64,000 bases of DNA, taken from assembly GCF_002001165.1 (NCBI RefSeq), contig NZ_MUNQ01000012.1, positions 1-64,000 of the forward strand. The letters run 5' to 3'. The notes below the pieces were generated by a model. That model saw nothing but the letters and a program-made list of their open reading frames with translations, searched no databases and was not told where the DNA came from. The position numbers were made by a program, and so were the translations under genes. How positions within the stretch are numbered: position 1 is the first letter of the stretch; every line of letters begins with the position of its first letter. This document shows positions 8,929-17,445 of the stretch, one piece after another. This DNA comes from Rhodanobacter sp. C05 (lineage in GTDB: Bacteria > Pseudomonadota > Gammaproteobacteria > Xanthomonadales > Rhodanobacteraceae).

Positions 8929-9693
8929 ATGACAAGGACCCTTTTTCGCTTCGTACCTCTCGGCCTGCTTCTCGTTACCTCAACAGCGACCGCAGGATGG
9001 TACGAAGTCAAAAATTACGTGGGCACGATCGGCAATCTGCCGGTGCATGTTTCGCTGCAAACCTTCGACTCCATCAATCACGGTGAGCCGAGCCAGTGGC
9101 ACGTCGATGGCGGCTATTACTACGACGCGCACCGCACTCCGATTCCGCTGCAAGGCAAGCGCCAGCCAGACGGCCACATGACGTTATGCGAAGCGGCAGC
9201 ACCACTTTCGAGCGCCGAATCGCCCATCGTGCCAACCCGCTCAGCGGCGCATCCGGTGCCCTGCCCTATCTCGCTGAAGATCGCCGACGACGGCGCCACC
9301 GGCGAATGGAACGACGGCAAGAAAGCACTCCCGATCACCCTGCATCAGGTCGGCAGCCTGAACGACACTGGCGACACCGAGCATCCCGTCACAGGCGTGG
9401 TCGAGATTCCCATGTGGTATCACACCAAGACGCAACTGCTGCTCGGTATCTACGAATCTGCCCCGGATTGTCCCGCATCAATGCTTCACCTGAGGCTCGT
9501 CAACATCGCCACCGGTCACATCGACAACGACATCACCCTCGACTGTCAGGCCGGCATGATCATGACTCCCATCTACGCCAACGTCTCCAAGAGTTCAGCG
9601 CCGCACAGCGTCACGGTGGGATTCGCGGGCGGCAAGATGGGAAGTGACGAAGACATCGATATCGAGTCGCACGCCAGTCAAGGAAAGAAATAG
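8929..9693 (+). CDS. Hypothetical secreted protein
   Basis: 254 residues starting at an ATG with AGGAACAAGACT upstream. A signal peptide of about 22 residues (FVPLGLLLVTSTATAGWYEV) gives a periplasmic or secreted product. The mature chain begins VKNYVGTIGNLPVHVSLQTF and contains GGYYYDAHRTPIPLQGK; the repeated short strands suggest a beta-rich fold. Cysteines are paired (LCEA, VPCPI, DCPAS, LDCQA). I cannot assign it to a known family. Confidence 0.6.
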   Translation: MTRTLFRFVPLGLLLVTSTATAGWYEVKNYVGTIGNLPVHVSLQTFDSINHGEPSQWHVDGGYYYDAHRTPIPLQGKRQPDGHMTLCEAAAPLSSAESPIVPTRSAAHPVPCPISLKIADDGATGEWNDGKKALPITLHQVGSLNDTGDTEHPVTGVVEIPMWYHTKTQLLLGIYESAPDCPASMLHLRLVNIATGHIDNDITLDCQAGMIMTPIYANVSKSSAPHSVTVGFAGGKMGSDEDIDIESHASQGKK

Positions 9694-9722
9694 GCGCCCG
9701 ACAGCTAGGCTGGCATCCTGTC

Positions 9723-10769
9723 ATGACCGAATCGCCCCAAGCCCCTCTCTTCATCGTCAGCACGGGCCGCTCCGGCTCGACGATGCTGTCCGAGCTGCTC
9801 TCGCTGCATCCGGATGTCCTGAGCCTTTCCGAGCTGTTCAACGCGCTCCACCCGTTCGGCTTCCGCAAGGATCCCATCGACGGCCCGGACTTCTGGTCCG
9901 TGTTGAGCGAGCCGCGCCCCCGCCATACCGCCTGGCTTCGTCTCATGGAGCGCGGCCTCGCCATCGACGAGTTTCGCTACCCGTTGGCCTCCGCTCTGCG
10001 TTTCCGCGAGACAGGCATTCCACCGCTGTTGGCGATGACGCTTCCACCGCTCACCGAAGACCCCGACGGGTTGCACGAAGAGCTGCGCGTCTTCGTGCAG
10101 TCATTACCGGAAGACCGCATCCACCGGCAGTACCTCCGGGTCTTCCAGTGGCTGTGCACGCGCTTCGGTCGCCGGTTCTGGTGCGAACGATCGGGCGCGT
10201 CGCTCGGCCTCGTCCATCCCTTGTCGCACTTCTTTCCGACCGCCAGGTTCATCCACGTCTTTCGCGACGGTCGCGAGTTCTCGGTCTCGGCGCGCCGGTT
10301 TGCTCCGATGCGGATGGGCATGATCGGCACCCTGTTCAAGCAGAGGTTCGGCGCGGCCCCCTATCTCACGCCGACGTACCAGATACCCGAGGACCTGCCG
10401 CCAGCGTGGCGTGGACTCGTACCCGAGAGCTTCGATGTCGACGTGTTCCAGCGCTTCGAGCTCCCGATCGAGCCGATCGGCATGGCCTGGTCCGAGATGA
10501 TCACCGTGGGCCTGAAGCTGCTGGAGAACGTGCCTGCCGAGCGGGTACTGCACGTGCGCTACGAGTCGATGCTCGATGCGCCCCACGCCGAGCTCCAGCG
10601 CATCGTTCGCTTCATGGACCCCAGCCTGGACGATCCTTCGTGGCTTGCGCAGGCGGCCGGGCGCGTGCGGAAGAACCCGCCGAAGTGGGTGAACCTGCCT
10701 GCCGATGAGCGGGCGCGCCTCGAGTCGGCTTGCGCGCCCGGCATGGAGCTGCTTCGCCGCCTCTCGTGA
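9723..10769 (+). CDS. Sulfotransferase-family protein
   Basis: 348 residues with the PAPS-binding P-loop-like motif near the N-terminus (FIVSTGRSGSTMLSELLSLH). A second conserved block, FIHVFRDGREFSVSARR, corresponds to the 3'-phosphate-binding region of sulfotransferases. The family transfers sulfate from PAPS to carbohydrate, lipid or peptide acceptors; the acceptor here is unknown. No sulfate activation genes are nearby. The gene starts 29 bases after the preceding hypothetical gene and may be read from the same transcript. Confidence 0.8.
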   Translation: MTESPQAPLFIVSTGRSGSTMLSELLSLHPDVLSLSELFNALHPFGFRKDPIDGPDFWSVLSEPRPRHTAWLRLMERGLAIDEFRYPLASALRFRETGIPPLLAMTLPPLTEDPDGLHEELRVFVQSLPEDRIHRQYLRVFQWLCTRFGRRFWCERSGASLGLVHPLSHFFPTARFIHVFRDGREFSVSARRFAPMRMGMIGTLFKQRFGAAPYLTPTYQIPEDLPPAWRGLVPESFDVDVFQRFELPIEPIGMAWSEMITVGLKLLENVPAERVLHVRYESMLDAPHAELQRIVRFMDPSLDDPSWLAQAAGRVRKNPPKWVNLPADERARLESACAPGMELLRRLS

Positions 10770-10797
10770 ATCATTCGTGCATTGGCTACGACAGCGA

Positions 10798-11208
10798 TTA
10801 GTTTGCCTTGGACGCGTTCAGTGCCCCTGCGGCGCAGATGAGCGCTTTAAACGCCTTCTGATCGATCTTGTCGCCTTCATGGAAATCGATGGCGCGCCGG
10901 GTATTGCCTTCGAGGCTCGAGTTGAAGAGGCCGGAAGGGTCCTCCAGCGAGGCGCCCTTGGCGAAGGTCATCTTCACGGAGTTCTTGTATGTCTCGCCGG
11001 TGCAGATGATTCCGTCGTGGTACCACACCGGCACTCCGCGCCACTTCCACTCCTCGACCACGTCGGGGACGGCCTGCTTGATGAGCGCGCGAACGCGGGC
11101 GAGCATCTCGCCACGCCAATCGCCCAGCTCCTTGATCCTCGCATCGATCAGCTTGGAGGGAGCATCATCTGCGCCTGCTTCTTTCGAGCCGCTCTTTTCG
11201 TTCTTCAT
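10798..11208 (-). CDS. DUF1801 (YdhG-like) protein
   Basis: 136 residues. I start it at the ATG at 11208, preceded by AAGGGACGG; the longer frame includes a dispersed repeat. The sequence shows the DUF1801 pattern: LIDARIKELGDWRGEMLARV, then WKWRGVPVWYHDGIICTGE, KNSVKMTFAKGASL and a C-terminal basic DEGDKIDQKAFKAL-like helix. The family has an iron-chaperone-like fold (frataxin relatives) but its function is not settled. Confidence 0.8.
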   Translation of the reverse strand: MKNEKSGSKEAGADDAPSKLIDARIKELGDWRGEMLARVRALIKQAVPDVVEEWKWRGVPVWYHDGIICTGETYKNSVKMTFAKGASLEDPSGLFNSSLEGNTRRAIDFHEGDKIDQKAFKALICAAGALNASKAN

Positions 11209-11264
11209 TGTGGCCGTCCCTTTCTTCACGATTGCCGTCGCTCGCCCGTCGTCAATTAAGAAGC

Positions 11265-11349
11265 CGTCATCCCAGCGAAAGCTGGGATCCGGCGACTCTA
11301 AAGTTGCGGAAGACCAAGACTCTGGGTTCCTGCTTTCGCAGGAATGACG
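11265..11349. repeat. Inner-core copy of the GCGAAAGC palindromic repeat, copy E
   Basis: GTCATCCCAGCGAAAGCTGG at 11265 is mirrored by CCTGCTTTCGCAGGAATGAC ending at 11349. The outer CACTTACTTAAG arms seen in copies A-D are missing, so this is the core-only form. It lies just upstream of the DUF1801 gene. Confidence 0.7.
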
Positions 11350-11407
11350 AGCAAAAAAACGGGTATTCGATGCGCTATCGCGAATTGAACCGCGATCGCC
11401 CAACGAC

Positions 11408-11851
11408 TCAACGCCGCTCCTGCACACGCAGCAGATTGCCCGCGGGGTCGCGCACGGCGCAATCGCGAACACCGTAGGGTTGCTGGGTCGGCTCCTCGAC
11501 GATCTCGGCGCCGCTGGCCTGGATCCGCTCGAAGGCGGCGTCGAGATCTTTGGTGGCCAGCAGCATGATGGCGTAAGTGCCCTTGGCCATCATCTCGGCG
11601 ATGGTGCGTTTCTCGTCGTCGGTAACGCCATGGTTGGCGGCCGGTGGGAACAGGACGATGGACGTGCCGGGCTGGTCGGGCGGCCCGACCGTGATCCAGC
11701 GCATCCCGTTGTAGCCGACATCGTTGCGCACTTCGAAGCCGAGGGTGTCGCGATAGAACGCCAGCGAGGCATCCGGGTCGGTTTGCGGAAGAAAGCTCGC
11801 GTGAATATTGATGTCCATGGTAGTCGTACTCGTTGTGGGTGGAGTCGTCAT
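11408..11851 (-). CDS. VOC-family (glyoxalase/bleomycin-resistance-like) protein
   Basis: 147 residues with a single vicinal-oxygen-chelate domain: ASFLPQTDPDASLAFYRDTL near the start and VRDCAVRDPAGNLLRVQERR at the end. The N-terminal THr-rich stretch is not part of the fold, so translation may begin at the internal ATG at 11818. I keep 11851 because ATGA there overlaps the stop of the upstream AraC gene, a sign of coupling. Substrate is unknown; many such proteins are stand-alone detoxifying or binding proteins. Confidence 0.75.
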   Translation of the reverse strand: MTTPPTTSTTTMDINIHASFLPQTDPDASLAFYRDTLGFEVRNDVGYNGMRWITVGPPDQPGTSIVLFPPAANHGVTDDEKRTIAEMMAKGTYAIMLLATKDLDAAFERIQASGAEIVEEPTQQPYGVRDCAVRDPAGNLLRVQERR

Positions 11852-12297
11852 GCTAGGTCCGACTCGGGAGCCGATGCTTCTCGATTCCTGACCGGTCGCG
11901 TCACCTGTCTCGCCACGCAGGACGGCATCCCCGCCGTCGCGGCCGCCGCGTCGCGCCGATAGACGCTGGGCGGTACCCCGGCCAGCTCGGTGAAGCGCGT
12001 GCTGAAGGTACCCAGCGATGCGCAGCCGACCGCGAAGCAGACCTCGGTGACGCTGAGGTCGCCACGACGCAGCAGCGCCATCGCGCGCTCGATGCGCCGG
12101 GTCATCAAATAGGAATAAGGCGACTCGCCGAAGGCGAGCTTGAACTGGCGACTGAGATGCCCGGCCGACATGTGCACGCCGCGAGCGAGCGCCTCGACAT
12201 CCAACGGCTGCGCGTATTCCCGGTCGATCCGGTCGCGCACGCGGCGCAGCCGGGCGAGGTCGCGCAGGTGCTGTGCAGCGGCGGGTCGGCTGTTCAT
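11848..12297 (-). CDS. AraC-family regulator
   Basis: 149 residues consisting almost entirely of the double helix-turn-helix domain: DREYAQPLDVEALARGVHMS, SAGHLSRQFKLAFGESPYSY and VCFAVGCASLGTFSTRFTEL are the classical AraC blocks. No ligand-binding domain is present, so control may be through its expression. The start at 12297 (MNSRPAAAQ) is preferred over the frame's upstream start because a decayed paralogue near 13.9 kb keeps homology in exactly this region. It overlaps the VOC gene by four bases, forming a two-gene operon. Confidence 0.8.
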   Translation of the reverse strand: MNSRPAAAQHLRDLARLRRVRDRIDREYAQPLDVEALARGVHMSAGHLSRQFKLAFGESPYSYLMTRRIERAMALLRRGDLSVTEVCFAVGCASLGTFSTRFTELAGVPPSVYRRDAAAATAGMPSCVARQVTRPVRNREASAPESDLA

Positions 12298-12570
12298 TGG
12301 CACGATCGTCCCACGAGGTACCGGAGCGCTCAAGTCCGTTGAGCGAGTGGGATCAGATTTGTCGGAAATTGCCCCTGACACCCAGACCGTTTTTCCCTAA
12401 GAAAAAAAGGGCTGCAGGTAGTCAAATCGCAGCCGAGCAGCCCGACTTGAACTACCCATGCCCGTTTGCTTCCGAATGCTTGCCATTCCTCACCACGCCA
12501 AATATCTTGGGGCGTCGCGTGCGCAGCTCGCGGCTTATCGGCTTTTCGAAAATAAACAGGGGAAAACTTG

Positions 12571-13116
12571 ATGCAACGCATAGGGATGGCAGTTCTCTGC
12601 CTATTGCTTGGCGCGTGTGGTGCAGTCGCACCGAAATACACGCCTTCTGCGGAAAATCAGCTGGCACTTCGCAATGGTGATCTTGTCCATGCGAACGTCG
12701 GCACCATTGGCGCCAGTTCGGAGGCCATCAACAAGGTGACGTTGCGTGGCGGAAATTTTTCCACACCGTCGGCTTCCTTCAACGCGTATCTGCACGACGC
12801 AATACAGACAGAGCTGTCCCAAGCGGGCTTGCTGGATCCGGCGTCTCATGACGTTATCGGCGGCACCATGACACACAACGCTTTCGACGGCTCCGGCTTC
12901 TCGATCGGCACCGCCGACCTGGCAGCGGATTTCTGGGTGGATCGGGATGGCCAGCGCATCTATCACAGCCAGAAGACAACTCACTATGAGTGGAAATCAT
13001 CCTTCGCCGGCATGACAGCTATTCCGGCAGCAGCCCAAGGCTATATGGAAGCCGTGCAGAAGCTGGTACATGAACTGCTCGCTGATCCAGACTTCCAGAA
13101 GGCCCTGCACAAATGA
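12571..13116 (+). CDS. Hypothetical lipoprotein
   Basis: 181 residues with a lipoprotein signal (IGMAVLCLLLGACGAVAPKY, lipobox LGAC). The ATG at 12571 has AGGGGAAAA upstream. The body includes VHANVGTIGASSEAINKVTL and ends with EAVQKLVHELLADPDFQKAL. I do not recognise a domain. It overlaps the next lipoprotein gene by four bases (ATGA), and both end with a similar LxxDPxFQ motif, so the two products probably act together at the outer membrane. Confidence 0.65.
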   Translation: MQRIGMAVLCLLLGACGAVAPKYTPSAENQLALRNGDLVHANVGTIGASSEAINKVTLRGGNFSTPSASFNAYLHDAIQTELSQAGLLDPASHDVIGGTMTHNAFDGSGFSIGTADLAADFWVDRDGQRIYHSQKTTHYEWKSSFAGMTAIPAAAQGYMEAVQKLVHELLADPDFQKALHK

Positions 13117-13727
13117 TCAAACTCAATGCTGCTTTCCCCGCTCGGCTACTGGCACGCATGAGCATCATCGGCGCCATATTGGTCTTGGCTGGCTGCGCAC
13201 ATCCCGTGTCAGTACGCGCCGACGTGAACTACCCTTCAGATCAGACCGTTGATACGTCGGTGGGTTATTTCATCAGCGACGCCAACCGCAAACTTGAAGT
13301 GACCACTCCGGCAGGCGGCGGCGACAAGATGCGGTATTTTCCATACCGCGATATGGAGCCAGCAATTCTCAATACGCTTGGCAGCGTATTCCGCAAGGTC
13401 TACAGCGTCCCGGAAGCTGGTCGTGCCGCCTACATCTCCGATCATCACCTGACCTTCGTGTTCGAGCCGATCCTGACGACCAATTCATCGGGCAACAGCG
13501 CGATCTTCTGGCCAGCGAGTGATTTTGATCTCACGATCAAGGTCACCGCTTTGAATGCCAGCGGGCAAACGGTGTGGAATCGTGATTTCACCGGCCACGG
13601 CCATGTCGAGAAGAGTCGCTCGCTTATCGATGTGCCACCTGCCAAAGAAGCGGCAGCAGAGGCTTTCGGCAAACTGCGCAAGGCTCTGATGGAAGATCCT
13701 CAGTTCCAGGGTTCGGCTATCCACTGA
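13113..13727 (+). CDS. Hypothetical lipoprotein, coupled to the preceding gene
   Basis: 204 residues with a lipobox (ILVLAGCAHPVSVRAD). The mature part reads DTSVGYFISDANRKLEVTTP, YFPYRDMEPAILNTLGSVFR and EAFGKLRKALMEDPQFQGS. The C-terminal motif echoes the neighbouring lipoprotein. The layout (curved beta strands plus a terminal helix) resembles small outer-membrane lipoproteins of efflux or LPS-related type, but I cannot assign it. The ATGA overlap implies an operon with the upstream gene. Confidence 0.65.
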   Translation: MIKLNAAFPARLLARMSIIGAILVLAGCAHPVSVRADVNYPSDQTVDTSVGYFISDANRKLEVTTPAGGGDKMRYFPYRDMEPAILNTLGSVFRKVYSVPEAGRAAYISDHHLTFVFEPILTTNSSGNSAIFWPASDFDLTIKVTALNASGQTVWNRDFTGHGHVEKSRSLIDVPPAKEAAAEAFGKLRKALMEDPQFQGSAIH

Positions 13728-13734
13728 ATTAGCC

Positions 13735-13776
13735 ACGGGCACGACGTGCTGGGCATACCTGACACGTCGCGCCCGT
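13735..13776 (+). terminator. Hairpin after the lipoprotein operon
   Basis: ACGGGCACGACGTG pairs with CACGTCGCGCCCGT (13 of 14 positions) across a 14-base loop, starting 8 bases after the stop codon. No T-run follows, so it may act as an mRNA-stabilising or Rho-assisted end rather than a classical intrinsic terminator. Confidence 0.5.
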
Positions 13777-13837
13777 CCTGGCTGGGCACATACCGCAGCC
13801 GGACACCCTGACTCGACTACCAACGTCCCCTTTTGCT

Positions 13838-13935
13838 GAGCGGTTGCGCGTATTCCCGATCGATGCGGTCGCGAACGCGGCGTCGCCGTGCGAAGTCACC
13901 AAGGCGCTATGCAGCAGTGGGTCTACTGGTCATAT
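13838..13935 (-). pseudogene. Decayed 5' fragment of an AraC-type gene
   Basis: Reading the minus strand from 13935 gives MTSRPTAA, a TAG stop, then RLGDFARRRRVRDRIDREYAQPLS. This aligns with the first 32 residues of the intact AraC gene at 11848-12297 (MNSRPAAAQ, then HLRDLARLRRVRDRIDREYA). The glutamine at position 9 has become a stop and the rest of the gene is gone. Upstream DNA (GCGATCGTCCCACTTGGCGT and beyond) also matches the upstream of the intact gene. The remainder of the 377-base gap up to the bactofilin gene holds two REP-like words and no gene. Confidence 0.8.
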
Positions 13936-13994
13936 GGGCGATCGTCCCACTTGGCGTCAGGGTGCTCAAGTCCATAACAAACAGCCAATTAGGA

Positions 13995-14052
13995 AGTGAA
14001 CCTGAACCAAACCCTGCTTTTGCATAACTAAGTGATCCTGACCCCGTTTTTG
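13995..14052. repeat. Two tandem REP-like words
   Basis: AAGTGAACCTGAACCAAACC at 13996 and AAGTGATCCTGACCCCGTTT at 14030 are variants of the same word. Relatives occur at 19530, 23918, 29568, 36038 and 36780. They sit directly after the AraC remnant. Confidence 0.6.
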
Positions 14053-14104
14053 CGTGCCGTTTGAGGGGTAGGCTGACCCTCCGTCTGCTGAACCGGAGTC
14101 CCCC

Positions 14105-14641
14105 ATGGCCCTGTGGAAAGAACCCGTCAAGACCTCTCCCAACGCAACGCCCGAAACCATGGACCTGGCGCGCCACGGCTTCCCGGAGACCAAGCCCGAA
14201 GCAGAAGCGCCGGTGCAGCCCGCATTCCGTCCCGCGCCCACGCCTGCATCCACCCCGGGCAAACCCAAGGCCGAATCGCTGATCGCGCCCGATATCACCA
14301 TCGAGGGCAAGATCGAAGGTGCGGGCCACGTGCGCATCGCCGGCAGCTTCAAGGGCGACGTCAACGTGCGCGGCGACCTCACCATCGAGGCCGGTGCCCG
14401 GGTGACCGGCAGCGTACGCGCCGAGAAGGTCACCATCGCGGGCGAACTGATCGGCAACATCGAATCCGCGGTGCACGTGGACTTGCAGCAAAGCGGTGCG
14501 CTGACCGGCGACCTGAAGGCAGGATCGCTGAGCGTGGCAGCAGGTTCGCGCATGCGCGGCCAGGCCGAGTTCGGCTGGGACGATGCGAAGGACGGCCACA
14601 GCACGCACAAGACCCACGGGCAGAACGGCACAGCTCCGTGA
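14105..14641 (+). CDS. Bactofilin (polymer-forming cytoskeletal protein)
   Basis: 178 residues. The central part (about 60-160) is a right-handed beta-helix of short repeats typical of bactofilins: IAPDITIEGKIEGAGHVRIA, GDVNVRGDLTIEAGARVTGS and VTIAGELIGNIESAVHVDLQ. Proline-rich N-terminal and charged C-terminal tails flank it, as usual. Bactofilins polymerise without nucleotide and position cell-wall or polarity proteins. Its stop overlaps the GTG start of the following zinc-ribbon gene, so the two are co-translated. Confidence 0.9.
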   Translation: MALWKEPVKTSPNATPETMDLARHGFPETKPEAEAPVQPAFRPAPTPASTPGKPKAESLIAPDITIEGKIEGAGHVRIAGSFKGDVNVRGDLTIEAGARVTGSVRAEKVTIAGELIGNIESAVHVDLQQSGALTGDLKAGSLSVAAGSRMRGQAEFGWDDAKDGHSTHKTHGQNGTAP

Positions 14642-15000
14642 CCACCGCACAACCGGGCACGGCCGGGGCGACGCGCACCTGCCCGCACTGCCGGGAGACC
14701 ATCCTGGAAAGTGCGGCGGTGTGCCCCGCCTGCCGCCACAAGCTGCGCTTCAGTGAGCCAGCCAGCGCGATCGCAGCACCAGCGTCCGTGCCACTGCGCG
14801 TCGAAGGCAGCTTTCGCAACCCTGTCGACAGCGGTGCGTGGGAATACTCGATGGTGCTGACCATCCGCGACGAACGCGGCGAGGAGATCGCGCGCAAGCT
14901 GGTCGGCGTCGGCGCCATGCAACCGGACGAACAACGCACCTTCACCTTGAGCGTCGAGATGAACTCTGCCAGCGCGGGCGGCAAGCGCACACGGCATTGA
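14638..15000 (+). CDS. Zinc-ribbon protein coupled to bactofilin
   Basis: 120 residues starting at a GTG whose last two bases are shared with the bactofilin stop codon (GTGA overlap). Residues 14-34 form a zinc ribbon (CPHCRETILESAAVCPAC). The C-terminal 70 residues (VEGSFRNPVDSGAWEYSMVL, MQPDEQRTFTLSVEM) look like an Ig-like beta sandwich. The overlap with the bactofilin gene suggests a linked function, but I know no characterised homologue. Confidence 0.75.
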   Translation: MTTAQPGTAGATRTCPHCRETILESAAVCPACRHKLRFSEPASAIAAPASVPLRVEGSFRNPVDSGAWEYSMVLTIRDERGEEIARKLVGVGAMQPDEQRTFTLSVEMNSASAGGKRTRH

Positions 15001-15043
15001 TGTCCGCATCGCACTCTTTGGCTACATACGCATGGATTGCGGA

Positions 15044-16393
15044 TTACATATGCGACTTGGCTCTAACCAAGCCAACGGCCAATTTGTCGATCGTCTCCAG
15101 TGGGAGTGCCGAAGCCACCGCGCGATAGCCTGCGTCGTTGGGATGCAAGTGGTCGCCGCTGTCGTACGTCGGGAGCAGCCGTGCGGGGTGGGACGGGTCG
15201 TGCAGAACCTGATCGAAGTCGAGCACGGCATCGAATTCGCCGCCATGGCGTATCCACGCATTGACCTGCTGGCGAATGACATCCTTCGCGGGCGTTGAAT
15301 AGCCCGGCATGGCGGCGTTTTCGGACGGAGGAATCGTGGTGCCGATAATGCCCAGGCCGTGTTGATGGGCCAGCGTGGCAAGCCGCCGATAGCCGGCGAT
15401 CAGGTCATGGGCATCGATGGATTCGCCGGGTGGCGCCAACCCGTGCAAGAAGCCGAGGTCGTTGCCGCCGATACGCACAATGACGACTTTCGCACCGGCC
15501 TGATCGAGCGCATCGCGGGAGAAGCGCGCGAGTCCTGCCTCCCCAAGCGCCGCACCGAACGTGCTGCCACCCGGGCTGCCATGCAACAGGCGGTTGCCGA
15601 TAAGACCTGCGTTGAGCACAGCCACATTCCGACCGGCTTGCTGCAATCGCGCGGCCACGGCATCCGGCCAGCGTCGGTTGGCATCCGCGGTGGAACCATC
15701 GCCGTCCACGGTGGAGTCGCCAAAAGCGATCACCGCAAACGTGGGCGGCGTGGCCGCCACGTCCACGCCGGTGAGAAACGGCCACATATCGATGCGTCGG
15801 GCGAGCGGAAAGTGCGTGGCCGCCGTGGCGTCACCTGGCTGCGATACGTAACTGGTCTGCTGAGCGAGGATGTGGACGGTCGTGGCGGCGACGCCCTTCG
15901 GCAAATACAGGCTCACGGACAGGTCGGTCAATGCGGGCACCTCCAGGCGTGCGGGATCACTCAGCACCGTTGCATGCGCCGGCACCACGATGGATGTGCG
16001 TCCGCCAAAAGTCAGCGCGCGGTCGTGGGCCGGATCGATATCCGCACCGCTGGTACGACGGGCGATGCGTGCCGCACCGATCGCCAGCGGCGCGTTGCCA
16101 TAGAGGTTCGACAGGCGAATGCGAACCTGCGACCCGCCTGCGCTGACATGCACGATCAGGCGCAGGCTTTGGGCGCGGTAATGATCGACTGAGCTCGGCA
16201 AGGGCGGTTGCGGAGCGGCGATCCAGGTGCTTGTCCACTCTGTCCCCGGGCGGGCGGCATCGGCGCTGGCGACGCCCATCGACAGGCCGAACGCCAGTAG
16301 CACCCGCGCAAATCGCCTCAGCGCATGTAGCGCCCGGCGATAAAAGGTTTCTCCAGCTTGTTTCATCGGCAGCAACTCCGTCAGTCGTGTCAT
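15044..16393 (-). CDS. Secreted SGNH/GDSL-type hydrolase
   Basis: 449 residues. The ATG at 16393 has GGGAGA 7 bases upstream; the frame continues far beyond this but that extension is antisense to another gene. A hydrophobic segment (FARVLLAFGLSMGVASADA) acts as the signal peptide. SGNH blocks are visible: FGDSTVDGDG (catalytic Ser), LNAGLIGNRLL (Gly block), VRIGGNDLG (Asn block) and DHLHPNDAGY (Asp-His). The first 200 residues form a beta-rich module typical of the larger members. It is expected to act as a periplasmic or extracellular esterase or lysophospholipase; the substrate is unknown. Confidence 0.85.
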   Translation of the reverse strand: MTRLTELLPMKQAGETFYRRALHALRRFARVLLAFGLSMGVASADAARPGTEWTSTWIAAPQPPLPSSVDHYRAQSLRLIVHVSAGGSQVRIRLSNLYGNAPLAIGAARIARRTSGADIDPAHDRALTFGGRTSIVVPAHATVLSDPARLEVPALTDLSVSLYLPKGVAATTVHILAQQTSYVSQPGDATAATHFPLARRIDMWPFLTGVDVAATPPTFAVIAFGDSTVDGDGSTADANRRWPDAVAARLQQAGRNVAVLNAGLIGNRLLHGSPGGSTFGAALGEAGLARFSRDALDQAGAKVVIVRIGGNDLGFLHGLAPPGESIDAHDLIAGYRRLATLAHQHGLGIIGTTIPPSENAAMPGYSTPAKDVIRQQVNAWIRHGGEFDAVLDFDQVLHDPSHPARLLPTYDSGDHLHPNDAGYRAVASALPLETIDKLAVGLVRAKSHM

Positions 16394-16488
16394 CCGTTTT
16401 CTCCCAAACACCGGGTGGAGGCATCCAAGCTCACGGAGCGCCTGCAAGCATCGTCCGGATCGATGGCTGTGCGCATATCTCAGGCGAA

Positions 16489-17307
16489 TCATGCGGTCCA
16501 TTGCATGATCCGGTGGGTAATCATCAGCCACGGCGACGGCGCGGCGAGCATCAGGTATTGCGCAACCACCTGGCCGGCGATCATGCATGGCAGTCCATAG
16601 CGGTAGACCACGTGGACACGTCGAGCGACCAGCAGGTCGCGTAACACGCCCAGCAGAATCAACAGGTCGACGCAGGCGTAAAAGGCATTGCCAGGAACCA
16701 TGCTTTCGGGGAATCGAGCGAACGCCGCCCCGGTCAGGCAGCAGGTGGCGATCAGCATCAGGCGCCGATGAAACTCCGGTCGCCGGCGCCAGTAGATGGC
16801 CAAGCCGAAGGCGATCGAGAATGCAAGCATGTCGTTGAAGGGAAGGCTCAACGCCGCATTGTTCGAACCATCGAGATGGCCATGCCAATGCTGCATGACC
16901 AGGGCAGTCGTTATGCCGAGAAACGGAAGTATTCCACCGAGGATGGCGCCAAAGATGCCCAGGCGCCGATGCAGGGTGACCTTCGATGCCCGCACCAGGG
17001 CGGATTGCGTGATGAAAAGCACGACCCAACCTGAAAAGACGATCGCATGGATGTGCAAGATCAAGGGCCGTGGCCTGTCGGGATGAAGCAGGTTCGCCCC
17101 GATCGTATGGCTAAAGCCAAAGATCGCCACGGCAGCGACAAGCAAAGACATGCCCAAATAAAAGAAGCGATCCAAGAACTTTCGAAGGTAGCCGGCCATG
17201 GCATCGTTGTTACGCAAGGTGTCCATAGGCATCGTTGCGGCAGCGCTTTCCCGAACGCTGACGGGTTGCTGATTGCCTGAAACATGGGCGCCGCCGCTTT
17301 CACGCAT
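16489..17307 (-). CDS. Hypothetical seven-span membrane protein
   Basis: 272 residues. GGAG lies 8 bases before the ATG at 17307. About seven hydrophobic spans are visible, among them FFYLGMSLLVAAVAIFGFSH, LILHIHAIVFSGWVVLFITQ and LGIFGAILGGILPFLGITTA. Conserved histidines within spans (HIHAIVF, HRRLGIFG, MQHWHGH, FHRRLMLIA) resemble haem- or metal-binding membrane proteins, but I cannot name the family. It is divergent from the CadC-like regulator by 138 bases and could be its target. Confidence 0.65.
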   Translation of the reverse strand: MRESGGAHVSGNQQPVSVRESAAATMPMDTLRNNDAMAGYLRKFLDRFFYLGMSLLVAAVAIFGFSHTIGANLLHPDRPRPLILHIHAIVFSGWVVLFITQSALVRASKVTLHRRLGIFGAILGGILPFLGITTALVMQHWHGHLDGSNNAALSLPFNDMLAFSIAFGLAIYWRRRPEFHRRLMLIATCCLTGAAFARFPESMVPGNAFYACVDLLILLGVLRDLLVARRVHVVYRYGLPCMIAGQVVAQYLMLAAPSPWLMITHRIMQWTA

Positions 17308-17445
17308 GATGTAATCTCCGACGAGAGGATGCTGTTGCTTCGACGATGCCAGCGATGGGCTGCGGAAGTCCTGAAGCCGTTCTGAAGTTCTGCTGAAAAA
17401 CTCTGAAAACCCCCCAAGTTCAGCCACCATCGACCGCCGAGCCGC

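Noticed and set aside
15044-17029. Long N-terminal extension of the SGNH hydrolase frame
   Set aside because: The upstream part is in another frame of the membrane protein gene; a good ribosome binding site and signal peptide place the start at 16393.
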